The notes beneath the pieces are model-generated. The model saw nothing but the letters and a program-made list of their open reading frames with translations, was not told the DNA's origin and searched no databases. The position numbers and the translations under genes are program-made. A DNA stretch of 64,000 nt from C-114 sp963745405 (GTDB lineage: Bacteria > Chloroflexota > Limnocylindria > Limnocylindrales > CSP1-4), in the NCBI GenBank assembly GCA_963745405.1, contig CAVUWY010000002.1, positions 1,922,001 through 1,986,000 of the forward strand. Reading direction: 5' to 3'. Positions 15,414 through 24,477 of this stretch are shown piece by piece. The stretch's first letter is position 1; each line of letters begins with the position of its first letter.

Positions 15414-15973
15414 ACGGCCGCACCATCATGACCGCGGACGAGATCCGCCGGGCGATCGTTCGCATCTCCCACGAGCTGGTCGAGAAGCAGGCCGGCACGG
15501 CCGGACTCGCCCTCGTCGGGATCCAGCGTCGCGGCGTCCCCCTGGCGCGCCGCCTGGCGGACGCGGTCGAGGAGCACGAAGGCGTCCGCCTTGCCGTCGG
15601 CGCCCTCGACATCACCTTCTACCGGGACGACCTCTCGCTCGTCGCCGCCCAGCCGATCGTCAAGGGCACCGATCTGCCGTTCGACCTCAACGGGGCGACG
15701 ATCGTCCTCGTCGACGACGTTCTCTACACCGGGCGGACGATCCGGGCCGCGATGGATGCCCTCGTCGATTTCGGCCGGCCCCAGGCCATCCGCCTGGCCG
15801 TGCTGGTCGATCGGGGCCACCGCGAGTTGCCGATCCGAGCCGACCATGTCGGCAAGAACGTACCGACGAGTCGGGAGGAGGTCGTCCGCGTCCATCTCGT
15901 CGAGATCGACGGGAGCGACGACGTGGCGATCGAGCGCGGGGTGGAGGCGCCGCTCGCCGAGGCGATCGGGTGA
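15410..15973 (+). CDS. pyrR: Bifunctional pyr operon regulator / uracil phosphoribosyltransferase PyrR
   Basis: 187 aa, normal PyrR length. The PRPP-binding loop is TIVLVDDVLYTGRTIRAAMD and the N-terminal helix MTADEIRRAIVRISHEL is typical. PyrR binds UMP and the leader RNA hairpin and has weak uracil phosphoribosyltransferase activity. The hairpin just upstream makes autoregulation likely. ATG 15410 overlaps the stop of the leader ORF; an ATG 6 codons later is less likely. The stop overlaps the pyrB GTG, so pyrR-pyrB-pyrC are translationally linked. Confidence 0.93.
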   Translation: MNGRTIMTADEIRRAIVRISHELVEKQAGTAGLALVGIQRRGVPLARRLADAVEEHEGVRLAVGALDITFYRDDLSLVAAQPIVKGTDLPFDLNGATIVLVDDVLYTGRTIRAAMDALVDFGRPQAIRLAVLVDRGHRELPIRADHVGKNVPTSREEVVRVHLVEIDGSDDVAIERGVEAPLAEAIG

Positions 15974-17140
15974 GCCTGGAGCTCGAGTCCGAGCGGGCGC
16001 CGGCCGCGGCCGAGTCCGGGATCGAGGCCGCCATCCCAGATCCAGATCGTCCGCCGCCGGCGGGATCGTGGCGCCACCGCCACCTGCTCGACGTCGACGC
16101 CTTGTCGTGGGCCGACATCGAACTCGTCCTCCGCACGACCGACGCGATGCACGAGGTGCTGGCCCGGCCGATCGCCAAGGTCCCCGCCCTCCGCGGGACG
16201 AACGTGACGATCCTCTTCTACGAGGCCTCGACACGGACCCGGGTGAGCTTCGAGGTCGCGGCCAAGAACCTCTCCGCCGACGTCGTCAATATCGCCGCCG
16301 CCAGCTCCTCGGTGTCGAAGGGCGAGTCGCTCGTCGATACGATCCGGACGATCGAGGCTCTCGGGCGCGCGGATGCTCGTCATGCGCCACGCGACGTCGG
16401 GCGCGCCGTATCTCGCCGCCGAGCACTTCGGCGGGCATGTCCTCAACGGCGGCGACGGCTGGCATGCCCACCCGACCCAGGCGCTCCTCGACCTGTACAC
16501 GATGCGCGACGCGCTGGGAGCACGACGGGGAGACGGCGACCGGTCCGGCGACGGCGGGGCGGGCCGGGCGGGGGCCGGCGGCGGACGGTTCCTCGCCGGG
16601 AGGAAGGTCGTCATCCTCGGCGACGTCCTCCACTCGCGGGTCGCCCGGTCCAATCTGTGGACGCTGACCGCGGCCGGCGCCGACCTGTGGGTCTGCGGGC
16701 CGGCCACGCTCCTGCGGGGCTTCGAGGGGTGGGCTCGTCGCGGTGTCGGGGGTTCGATCGACCGCCGCTTCACCGTGACGTCCGACATCGATGCCGCCCT
16801 GCGCGATGCCGATGTCGTCATGGCCCTGCGCATCCAGCGTGAGCGGATGGAGAGCGGCCTCCTGCCGTCGCTCCGCGAATATGCCGCGCGGTTCGGCCTG
16901 ACCCGGGCTCGCCTGGCCGGGGCGGGTCCGGATGCGATCGTCATGCACCCAGGCCCCATGAACGAGGGGGTCGAGATCGCGCCCGACGTGGCGAGCGGGG
17001 ACCGCTCCGTGATCACCGATCAGGTCAGCAACGGGGTCGCCGTCCGGATGGCGCTCCTCTATCTCCTTGCCGGTTCGCCCGCCGGATCGGCGTCCGGGGG
17101 ATCGCCCACCGGTTCGCCGTCCGGGGCCGGCCAGCCGTGA
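15970..17140 (+). pseudogene. pyrB: Aspartate carbamoyltransferase catalytic chain, one frameshift
   Basis: Homology runs through two frames: 15970 to about 16365 and from there to 17140. The first holds the carbamoyl-phosphate motif EASTRTRVSFEVAAKNL and KGESLVDTIRTIEALG. The second continues at once with MLVMRHATSGAPYLAAEHFG, NGGDGWHAHPTQALLDLYTM and VMHPGPMNEGVEI. One extra G in TCGGGCGC (16363-16365) explains the break; without it the protein is a complete PyrB of about 390 aa. It has a Gly/Arg-rich insertion near residue 190 and a Ser/Gly tail. It starts with GTG overlapping the pyrR stop and ends overlapping the pyrC GTG. Most likely functional, with a sequencing error. Confidence 0.85.
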
Positions 17141-18609
17141 GCGACGGGACGGGCGCCGCGGGCCGAGTTGCCGTCCTCGACGCGGATACGGGCGGGCTCG
17201 CCGTCGGCGCGATCGTCGCGGATCTCGAGATCAGCCGGGCCTGGCTCGTCGACCCGGCGGCGGGCCGGTCGGGACCCGGCGAGATCGTCGTGTCGAACGG
17301 CATCCTCGAGGCGGTGACCTGGCTCGACGGGGCCGAGGCGGACGGCATCGACGACCGCGGTGTTGTCGTGGCGCCGGGTTTCATCGACCTGCACGCCCAC
17401 CTGCGCGAGCCGGGCGGCGAGGATGCCGAGACGGTCGCCAGCGGGCTCGCCGCCGCCGCCCACGGTGGGTTCACGACGGTCTGCGCGATGCCGAACACCG
17501 ACCCGCCGGCGGACGAGCCGGGCGTCGTCGCCCGGGTTCGGGCCGCAGCGGTGTCTTCGGGGTCGCCCGTCGTGGTGCTCCCCTACGGAGCCGTCAGCGC
17601 CGGTCGGCGGGGCGAGACACTCGCCGCCATCGGCGAGCTGGCCGATGCGGGAGTGGCCGGCTTCTCCGACGACGGTGCGCCGGTCCGCGGCGCCACCATC
17701 CTCCGCCAGGCGTTGCTTTACGCCGGTATGTTCGGCCTGCCGGTCGTCGACCACGCCGAGGACCTCGACCAGACCGGCGGTGCCGAGGCGTCCGAGGGGA
17801 CGATCGCGACGATCCTCGGCCTCCGCGGCTGGCCGGTCTCGGCCGAGACGACGGCCGTCGCCCGGGACCTCGCCGTCCTCGCCGATGTCCTCGCCGATGA
17901 GCCGCGCGCTCGGCTCCATCTGACCCACCTCTCGACCGCCGGCGCGATCGAGCTCGTCCGGGTGGCGAAGGCGGCCGGACTGCCGGTCACCTGCGACGTG
18001 ACGCCCCACCACCTCGCCCTCAGCGACGAGTGGCTGGCCGGGTCGCGTCGGTTCGCCTGGGAGGCGCTCGACGCGGCGGGCGCCACCCGGGATCCGTACG
18101 CCGACGGGGCGATCACGGCTCGTCCATTCGATCCCTCGCTGCGAGTGAACCCGCCGCTGCGCTCGGCGGCGGACGCCGCCGCCTGCCTCGCCGGGCTCGT
18201 CGACGGCACGGTCGATGCGGTCGCCACCGACCATGCCCCGCACACGAGTGTCGACAAGGAGGTCGAATTCGGCCTCGCGGCGAACGGGATCTGCGGCATC
18301 GAGACGGCGATCGGGCTCGTCATCGCAGCGGTCGAGGCCGACCGCCTGCCGCTGGCTCGAGCGATCGAGGCACTCACGGTCGGCCCCGCCGCGATCCTCG
18401 GGGAGCGGCTCGGCCGGACGACGGGTCTCATGGAGGGCTCGGCCGCCGACCTGGTCGTCATCGATCGGTCCGATGGCTGGACGGTCGCCCCCGATGCCCT
18501 CCTGTCGATGGGCGGGAACTCGCCGCTCGTCGGGCGGACGCTGCCCGGGAGAGTCCTCCTGACTCTCGCCGCGGGCCGGCTCGCCTACCGGGATCCGGAC
18601 CTCGGCTGA
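17137..18609 (+). CDS. pyrC: Dihydroorotase, class I
   Basis: 490 aa, long compared with the usual 425-440 because of an N-terminal extension of about 30 residues. The metal-binding motif DLHAHLREPGGEDAET, the GFTTVCAMPNTDPP loop and the catalytic VDAVATDHAPH are intact, as is EAANG-like GLAANGICGIETAIGLV. The enzyme cyclises carbamoyl aspartate to dihydroorotate. The GTG at 17137 overlaps the pyrB stop; a later internal start would remove the extension. It is the last gene of the first pyr block, with a gap of only 10 nt before the FAD oxidoreductase. Confidence 0.92.
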   Translation: MSDGTGAAGRVAVLDADTGGLAVGAIVADLEISRAWLVDPAAGRSGPGEIVVSNGILEAVTWLDGAEADGIDDRGVVVAPGFIDLHAHLREPGGEDAETVASGLAAAAHGGFTTVCAMPNTDPPADEPGVVARVRAAAVSSGSPVVVLPYGAVSAGRRGETLAAIGELADAGVAGFSDDGAPVRGATILRQALLYAGMFGLPVVDHAEDLDQTGGAEASEGTIATILGLRGWPVSAETTAVARDLAVLADVLADEPRARLHLTHLSTAGAIELVRVAKAAGLPVTCDVTPHHLALSDEWLAGSRRFAWEALDAAGATRDPYADGAITARPFDPSLRVNPPLRSAADAAACLAGLVDGTVDAVATDHAPHTSVDKEVEFGLAANGICGIETAIGLVIAAVEADRLPLARAIEALTVGPAAILGERLGRTTGLMEGSAADLVVIDRSDGWTVAPDALLSMGGNSPLVGRTLPGRVLLTLAAGRLAYRDPDLG

Positions 18610-18619
18610 CCCGACGAAC

Positions 18620-19936
18620 GTGGCGGACCCGCTCGCCTCGTACGAGTCGAGGCCGCTCTGGCAGGCCCAGATGCCCGAGCTGCCCGACCGGAGCGGGCGC
18701 GCCCTGCCGGATAGCGTCGACGTCGTCGTCGTCGGGGGCGGTTACACCGGAGTCTCGGCCGCCCGGCGTTTCGCCCTCGCCGGTGCCTCGGTCGTCCTCC
18801 TCGAGGCTGGCCGGCTCGGGCAAGGGGCGAGCACCCGGAACGGCGGGATCGTCCACCCCGGCTATCACCGGGGCCCGGCCGAGCTCGAACGCCGATACGG
18901 GACAGTGCTCGGGCGAGAGCTGTTCGCCGAGACGCTCGAGGGCTACCGCTTCCTCCGCGACCTGATCGCCGAGGAGCGGATCGACGCCGAGCTCGTCGCG
19001 CGCGGGCACCTCGAGCTCGCCTATGCCCCGAGCCACCTCGACGACCTGCGGGCGGCCCAACGGGGCCTGGCCGCTGCCGGGGTCGACTGCTCGATCGTCC
19101 CCCGCGACCGGCTGGCCGAGGAGATCGGATCGACGGCGTACTTCGGGGCGCTCGCGGTCGAGGGATCCGGCGGGCTCCATCCGGGCAGGTTCTTCGCCGG
19201 ACTCGCCGAGTCGGCCGCCCGGGCCGGGGCGGATCTGCACGAAGGCGTTCGGGCGACGGGAGTCCGTGCCCAGGCCGACGGGCGGGTCGTCGTCGAGACG
19301 GACCGCGGGGCGATCATCGCCCGCGACGTCGTGGTCGGCACGAACGGCTACACCGACGGGTTCGTGCCCTCGCTCCGTCGCCGGATCATCCCGATCGGCA
19401 GCTACATCATCGCGACCGAACCGCTCGGCGAGGAGCTCGCGGCGGAGCTGTCGCCTCGCGGCCGGGTCTTCTTCGACACGAAGAACTTCCTCTACTACTG
19501 GCGACTGACCAGGGACCGCCGGATGGTCTTCGGTGGGCGGGCGAGCTTCATCCCGACCTCGGTGGAGCGGACCGCCCGGATCCTCCACGCCGGCCTTGTC
19601 GAGGTCCATCCGCAGCTTGCCTCGACGCGGATCGAGTACGCCTGGGGCGGCAACGTCGGCTTCACCTTCGACCGGATGCCCCACGTCGGGAAGCTCGGCG
19701 GCGTGACCTGCGCGATGGGCTACTGCGGGACCGGCGTCGTCATGTCCACCTACCTCGGCAGCCGGGTGGCCGACTGGATCGGCGGTGCGCCGGCGCCCGC
19801 CCTCGCTCGCCTCCGCTTCCCGCTCGTGCCGGCTCCGTACGAGGGCCGGCCATGGTTCCTGCCGTTCGCCGGGGAGTGGTTCCGCCTCCGCGACCGGATC
19901 GCTGCGCGGGGTCGTGGCCGGGCCGGTGGGACCTAG
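18620..19936 (+). CDS. FAD-dependent amine/amino-acid oxidoreductase (DAO family, PuuB-like)
   Basis: 438 aa. The N-terminal Rossmann motif VDVVVVGGGYTGVSAARRFA and GQGASTRNGGIVHPGYHRG match the DadA/gamma-glutamylputrescine oxidase (PuuB/OrdL) branch. Near the C-terminus EYAWGGNVGFTFDRMPHVGK and GYCGTGVVMSTYLG form the second FAD-contacting region. It probably oxidises an N-methyl or polyamine-type amine. The GTG at 18620 is 10 nt after pyrC, so it may be read from the pyr transcript. It overlaps the convergent decarboxylase by 4 nt. The substrate is not defined. Confidence 0.85.
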   Translation: MADPLASYESRPLWQAQMPELPDRSGRALPDSVDVVVVGGGYTGVSAARRFALAGASVVLLEAGRLGQGASTRNGGIVHPGYHRGPAELERRYGTVLGRELFAETLEGYRFLRDLIAEERIDAELVARGHLELAYAPSHLDDLRAAQRGLAAAGVDCSIVPRDRLAEEIGSTAYFGALAVEGSGGLHPGRFFAGLAESAARAGADLHEGVRATGVRAQADGRVVVETDRGAIIARDVVVGTNGYTDGFVPSLRRRIIPIGSYIIATEPLGEELAAELSPRGRVFFDTKNFLYYWRLTRDRRMVFGGRASFIPTSVERTARILHAGLVEVHPQLASTRIEYAWGGNVGFTFDRMPHVGKLGGVTCAMGYCGTGVVMSTYLGSRVADWIGGAPAPALARLRFPLVPAPYEGRPWFLPFAGEWFRLRDRIAARGRGRAGGT

Positions 19937-21615
19937 CTGAGTTTCTCTCCGGCGAGCCGCCGGAGCGTGGCGAGCAGCTCGTCGATGTCGGCCGCGGCGG
20001 TCAGGTAGTTGACGATGCCGGCCCGGAGGTAGGTCCGGCCGCGGAGGGTCGTGGTCGAGAGCCAGCCCTCACCGGACGCCTCGAGGGCTCGCTGGAGCGC
20101 CATTTGATGCGCATCCAGGGCGGTCAGGTGTGTGCCGGTCGCTCGATCGGCGGCGGCCCGGCCGTCGGGTACATGGCGGAAGCAGACCACCGACAGCGGC
20201 GGCTCGGCGGGGAGTGCCTCGAAGTCGTCGCTCTCGGCGATCCGCTGCGCGAGGTAGGCGGCCGTGTCGGCGGTCGCCTCGATGAGGCGGGCGAGCCCGT
20301 CCGACCCGAGATGCTTCCAGGACAGCCACAACTTGAGTGCCCGCCAGCGCCGGGTGCCCTCCATGCCGTGCTGGTAGAAGTGCAGCGGCGTCGGCGCCGG
20401 CACGTGGCCCCCGGGTCGCTTGCCGTCGGCAGCCGGCCGATCGTCGTCTTCGTGCTCGGGGTAGTACTCGGGCGAGCGATGGAAGGTGGCCAGGAGGTCG
20501 CGCCGCCGGCGGACGAGGAGGGCGCCGATGTCGTAGGCCTGGAAGAACCACTTGTGGGGATCGACCGTCACCGAGTCGGCCCGCTCGAGGCCCGGTACGA
20601 GGCCGGCCAGTCGCGGCGACAGGCGGGCCGCCCCGCCGTAGGCGGCGTCGACGTGGAGCCACAGGCCTTCGGCGGCGGCCAGGTCGGCGAGGGCCGGGAC
20701 ATCGTCGATGGAGCCGGTATTGGTCGAACCCGCGACGGCGGCGATCGCAAGCGGACGAAGTCCAGCCGATCGGTCTGCGGCGATCGCCTCGGCGACCGGT
20801 CGGGCCTGCAGCCGGAAGTCGGCGTCTGACGGCACGAGATGGAGGGTGTCGGCGGGGAAGCCGAGCTCGTCGAGCGCCCGGGCGATCGAGAAATGGGCCT
20901 GATCGCCGGCGTAGACCCGGATCCCCTCGAGGGCTTGGCCACGGGGCGGGGAGCCGGCACCGGTCAGGCGCGGGAGGTGGACGTCGCGGGCGAGCGTCAT
21001 CGCCAGGAGATTGGCCATGACCCCGCCCGACGTGAGGATGCCGAATGGATCGTCCTCGGCACCCTCCGGGTCCGGCGGCGGGTACCCGACGAGACCGGTG
21101 AGCCAGCGGACGACCTCTTCCTCGACGAACGCACCGGCGGGTCCGCATTCCCAGACGTCGATGCCCTGCTGGGTGACCTGGGCCAGCAGCTCGCCGACGA
21201 CCGACATGGCCAGTGGCGGCGGCGTGAAATAGCTGAGCGCAGCCGGGTGATAGGCGTTGAGCAGGTGGGGCGCGACCCGCTCGCGGAATTCGAGGAGCAC
21301 CGCGTCGGCTGTCGTCGGCGAGATGGGCGCGGGGCCAGGCCCGCGTGCCCGCCCGTCGTCATCGGTGCCGAAGAACGTCGCCCGCAGGTCGGCATAGCCG
21401 ACCGGCTCACCGATCGCCCGCCGGAAGGCCTCGTGGTAGATGTAGTCGAGGCCGGTCGACCAGGCCTCCCGACCGAGGCGCTCCAGGGCCGGTCGGGACA
21501 CGGCCTCATCGCGGATGCCGATGAGCTCAGGTTCGGGGTGCCAGCCGAAGTCGGTAGGCGTCGCAGCGGGGGCGGTGGGGTTCCCGGCGGGGGCGGCGGC
21601 TCGACGGTGGGTCAC
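19933..21615 (-). CDS. PLP-dependent decarboxylase, aromatic-L-amino-acid/group II family
   Basis: 560 aa. The PLP-binding lysine sits in SVTVDPHKWFFQAYDIGALL. HVDAAYGGAARLSP is the conserved aspartate region and ILTSGGVMANLLAMTLARD the cofactor phosphate region. The family decarboxylates aromatic amino acids, glutamate or diaminobutyrate; the substrate cannot be read from sequence. GTG 21615 is supported by TACCAT exactly 6 nt upstream, a leaderless pattern. The frame upstream of it is unrelated shadow. It is convergent with the FAD amine oxidase, and the two could act in successive steps of amine metabolism. Confidence 0.85.
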   Translation of the reverse strand: MTHRRAAAPAGNPTAPAATPTDFGWHPEPELIGIRDEAVSRPALERLGREAWSTGLDYIYHEAFRRAIGEPVGYADLRATFFGTDDDGRARGPGPAPISPTTADAVLLEFRERVAPHLLNAYHPAALSYFTPPPLAMSVVGELLAQVTQQGIDVWECGPAGAFVEEEVVRWLTGLVGYPPPDPEGAEDDPFGILTSGGVMANLLAMTLARDVHLPRLTGAGSPPRGQALEGIRVYAGDQAHFSIARALDELGFPADTLHLVPSDADFRLQARPVAEAIAADRSAGLRPLAIAAVAGSTNTGSIDDVPALADLAAAEGLWLHVDAAYGGAARLSPRLAGLVPGLERADSVTVDPHKWFFQAYDIGALLVRRRRDLLATFHRSPEYYPEHEDDDRPAADGKRPGGHVPAPTPLHFYQHGMEGTRRWRALKLWLSWKHLGSDGLARLIEATADTAAYLAQRIAESDDFEALPAEPPLSVVCFRHVPDGRAAADRATGTHLTALDAHQMALQRALEASGEGWLSTTTLRGRTYLRAGIVNYLTAAADIDELLATLRRLAGEKLS

Positions 21616-21726
21616 AGCTCGATGGTAGTCGCCCGGGGGCGATGACCGCGTCCTGACGCCGGGGGCGCTAAGCTCGTTGTGGGGGCGGTCACCGCCCCTT
21701 CCGCTCGCGTCCCGTACAGTTCGGAG

Positions 21727-22212
21727 GTGACCCAGGATCCCGACGGCGCCGAGGTCGGCGCCGAACCGACCGCGCCCCAAGGGCCGGAGGCCCACGACGA
21801 GCGGGCACTCTCCTCGGTCCGGGAGGTCCCCTACAAGGGGCAGGAGCTCGACGCCGAGCGCGGGCCGGGCCTCGGCTGCTTCCGCCTCCAGATCGTCGTC
21901 CTGGCGTTCTTCGTCATCCTGACGCCCATCGGCGTGACGCTCGGCTGGCCGGACTGGCTGACCGGCGGGATGCTCCTCATCGTCATCGTCCTGCTCTTCT
22001 TCACCGGCCAGACGATGATCTTCCTCATGCGGCTGGTGGCGGCCGACCGACGCGGCCGGCGGCGGCCGATGGCCGGGGCCACGCCGACGGTCGGTCAGAT
22101 CGAGGACGCCGAGGCGGCGGGCTCCGCCGAACCCGCCGGTGCGGCCCCGCCCGGGGGCTCCGCCGAGGCTGCGGGCACCGCCCAGGACGACGAGCCCACC
22201 GTGCGACAATAG
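21727..22212 (+). CDS. Small two-helix membrane protein
   Basis: 161 aa. An acidic N-terminal region precedes two adjacent transmembrane segments (LQIVVLAFFVILTPIGVTLG and TGGMLLIVIVLLFFTGQTMI). A basic loop (RRGRRRP) and an Ala/Gly/Glu-rich tail follow. GTG 21727 is favoured over GTG 21679 because TACAGT ends 6 nt before it. No family is recognised. It is divergent from the decarboxylase, with overlapping promoter regions. Confidence 0.6.
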   Translation: MTQDPDGAEVGAEPTAPQGPEAHDERALSSVREVPYKGQELDAERGPGLGCFRLQIVVLAFFVILTPIGVTLGWPDWLTGGMLLIVIVLLFFTGQTMIFLMRLVAADRRGRRRPMAGATPTVGQIEDAEAAGSAEPAGAAPPGGSAEAAGTAQDDEPTVRQ

Positions 22213-22250
22213 GCGCCGTCCCAGCTCACGCTCAGCGGAGACGCCAGCCC

Positions 22251-22577
22251 GTGCCCGTGCTCGCGACCTACTTCACCGTCCGCCGCGGCCGCGACCCATT
22301 CTTCAAGTTCTTCATGCAGACGATCTTCCCCCGCCAGGTCCGTGAGTACGAGGAGAAGTTCGGCATCCACTTCATGGGCTGGTACAACGTCGCTCACGGC
22401 TGGGACTTCGACAACGTCATCCTGCTCGACCTCCCCGATTACGCCACACTCGACCGGCTGGAAGCCGACGAGGCGACCCGCGCTCTCGGCCACCGGGCCG
22501 GCGAATGGATGTTCGAGCGCCATCACTCGATGTTCCTCCGGGAGCGGATGGGCCCGGACCTCGAATACCACGGCTGA
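22251..22577 (+). CDS. Small conserved-looking protein, probable alpha/beta-barrel fold
   Basis: 108 aa, soluble, rich in aromatic residues (TYFTVRRGRDPFFKFFMQTI, MGWYNVAHGWDFDNVILLDL). The order beta, helix, beta, beta, helix (DYATLDRLEADEATRALGHR), C-terminal MFERHHSMFLRER fits dimeric alpha/beta-barrel proteins such as EthD or NIPSNAP types. No catalytic motif is seen. GTG start with GGAG about 12 nt upstream. It lies before the duplicated acidic protein and pyrK and could be in the same transcript. Confidence 0.65.
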   Translation: MPVLATYFTVRRGRDPFFKFFMQTIFPRQVREYEEKFGIHFMGWYNVAHGWDFDNVILLDLPDYATLDRLEADEATRALGHRAGEWMFERHHSMFLRERMGPDLEYHG

Positions 22578-22652
22578 AACCCACCGGGCAGACCGGTGAA
22601 CCCGCCGGGCCAGCGGCCCGGACCCGACTCGACATGGCGAAAGGAGGCGACG

Positions 22653-23609
22653 ATGGACACGCGCCGCAACGACCTGCTCGGCGAGATCGCCGCCGACGCC
22701 GCCCTCGAGCGGGCCGACTTCCTCGTCACCGCGACGACCCAGCTCCGCGGATTCCTCGCCCGCCAGGACGAGCGGATCCGGGATCTCGGTGGCTTCACCC
22801 TCATCGACGACGACCCGGACTACCTGGCGATCGCGCCGGACGGGACGTTCCGCAGCCGGAGCCGCTACCAGGACGAGGACACCGGCGAGTGGGTGAGCGA
22901 GACGGAGGTCATCGAGTCCGCCGCCGAGCTCGTCGAGCTCTACAACCCGGCCGACATCTTCGCCGCCTTCGCCGAGGCCGCTCGGGCGGTCGCCGGGCTG
23001 TCCGCCGAGCCGACCGCCGCGAGCGACCTGCTCGACACGGCCCACGTGCCGGCGGCCGACTCGTTCTCGCTCGAGGACCCCTACGTCGGCGCTGCCGACT
23101 CCTGGGCCGCCGGCCGGGAACCCGCCGAGCCGCCGTCCGACGAGGAGGAGGCCGCCCACCGGCTGTACGACCTCGCCCTCGCCTTCCAGGATCGAAGCCA
23201 GCGGACGGAGGCCCGCCTGTTCGAGCAGTTCGCCGAGAACGCCGAGCCGCTGACCGCCCTGATCGGCGACATCATCATCGTCGACGACGAGGACGAGCGA
23301 CTGACGCTCGGCCGCGGCGGCGCCTTCCATGCCGAGGTCGTCCCCGAGGACAGCTCCGGCGAGTGGCGACAGCTCGGTGGCGCCGACGATCTCGTCGAGT
23401 TCTACGACCCGACGGACGTGTTCGGCGATCTCGCCGACGCTCTCGCCGAGGCCTATCCGGCCCTCGTCGCCGGCGAGGCGGGTGAGGACGCCGAGGCGGA
23501 TGGCGACGCAGCCGACGCCTCCGACGTCGAGGACGTCGAGGACCAGGAGGCCGAGGAGGCCGAGGCGGACGACGGCCCCAAGGGCACGGGGAGCGCCGAT
23601 CGCGGGTGA
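22653..23609 (+). CDS. Acidic protein with an internal duplication, function unknown
   Basis: 318 aa with an ideal AAGGAGG site 7 nt before the ATG. Two related units are visible. The first has GFTLIDDDPDYLAIAPDGTF, then DTGEWVSETEVIESAAELVE and LYNPADIFAAFAEAAR. The second has DIIIVDDEDERLTLGRGGAF, then SSGEWRQLGGADDLVE and FYDPTDVFGDLADALAE. The shared pattern is hxhIDDxxDxLxxxxxGxF...GEW...LVExYxPxDxF. The last 50 residues are almost all Ala, Asp and Glu. Its stop overlaps the pyrK GTG, so it is cotranscribed with pyrKDE. No known family is recognised; a regulatory or scaffold role near PyrK/PyrD is only a guess. Confidence 0.75.
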   Translation: MDTRRNDLLGEIAADAALERADFLVTATTQLRGFLARQDERIRDLGGFTLIDDDPDYLAIAPDGTFRSRSRYQDEDTGEWVSETEVIESAAELVELYNPADIFAAFAEAARAVAGLSAEPTAASDLLDTAHVPAADSFSLEDPYVGAADSWAAGREPAEPPSDEEEAAHRLYDLALAFQDRSQRTEARLFEQFAENAEPLTALIGDIIIVDDEDERLTLGRGGAFHAEVVPEDSSGEWRQLGGADDLVEFYDPTDVFGDLADALAEAYPALVAGEAGEDAEADGDAADASDVEDVEDQEAEEAEADDGPKGTGSADRG

Positions 23610-24477
23610 GCATGCGCCTCGTCGCGGCCGAGCTCGTCGACAGCCGGGAGATCCTGCCGGGGCAGTGGCTCCAATCGTTCCACGCACCGGCGCTGGCGGC
23701 CGGTTCCCGGGCCGGCCAGTTCGTCCACGTCCGGGCCGGCGACTGGTCCGGGCTCGTCCTGCGGCGGCCGTTCTCGTTCAACACGGTCGATCCGGCGACC
23801 GGGATCGTCACCCTCCACTTCCGGACGGTCGGGCGGGGGACGGACTGGTTCACCCGGCTCCGCCCCGGTGACACGCTCGACATGCTCGGGCCGCTCGGGC
23901 GCCCGTTCGAGGTCGACGCCCGCAGCCGCCACCTGCTCCTCGTCGCCGGCGGCCTCGGCATCGCCGGGGTCCGGATGCTGGCCGACGAGGCGATCCGCGA
24001 CGGGCGGCAGGTCGTCGCTCCTGTTCGGCGCGGCGAGCGCGCGCGAGGTCTACCCGTCGAGCCTGCTGCCCGACGAGGTCGAGTACGTCGTCGCCACCGA
24101 CGACGGGTCGATGGGCCACCACGGCTTCGTCACCGAGCTGGTCCCCGACTACGAGGCCTGGGCCGACCAGGCCTTCGCCTGCGGACCCGCCCCGATGCTC
24201 CGGGCCCTGGCCGCGGCTCGCCGCCGGACGGCGGGAGCGGCTCGGCGTGGCGCAAGCCTCGGCCGCAAGCGGGGCGCCGGCAAGCCGACCGGCGATCGGA
24301 TCGCCGCAGGCCCGTCGGAAGGCCTTCCTGCAGGTCTCGATGGAGCAGAACATGGGCTGCGCGGTCGGCGCCTGCCTCGGCTGCGTGGTCATGAGCGTGA
24401 CCGGGACGCCGCAGCGGGTCTGCCGGGAGGGACCGGTCTTCGCCAGCGACGAGATCGCCTGGGAGGCCGGCTGGTGA
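23606..24477 (+). pseudogene. pyrK: Dihydroorotate dehydrogenase electron-transfer subunit PyrK, two indels
   Basis: The FAD-binding part is intact: GQFVHVRAGDWSGLVLRRPF, then FRTVGRGTDWFTRLRPGD and HLLLVAGGLGIAGVRML. The reading frame breaks at an extra G near 24017 (GTCGTCGCTC), continues in the next frame with REVYPSSLLPDEVEYVVATD, and breaks again near 24219. The C-terminus, in the third frame, keeps the [2Fe-2S] motif MGCAVGACLGCVV and CREGPVF. PyrK passes electrons from PyrD to NAD. The GTG overlaps the preceding stop, and its stop overlaps the pyrD GTG. All motifs are conserved, so the lesions are probably sequence errors. Confidence 0.85.
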
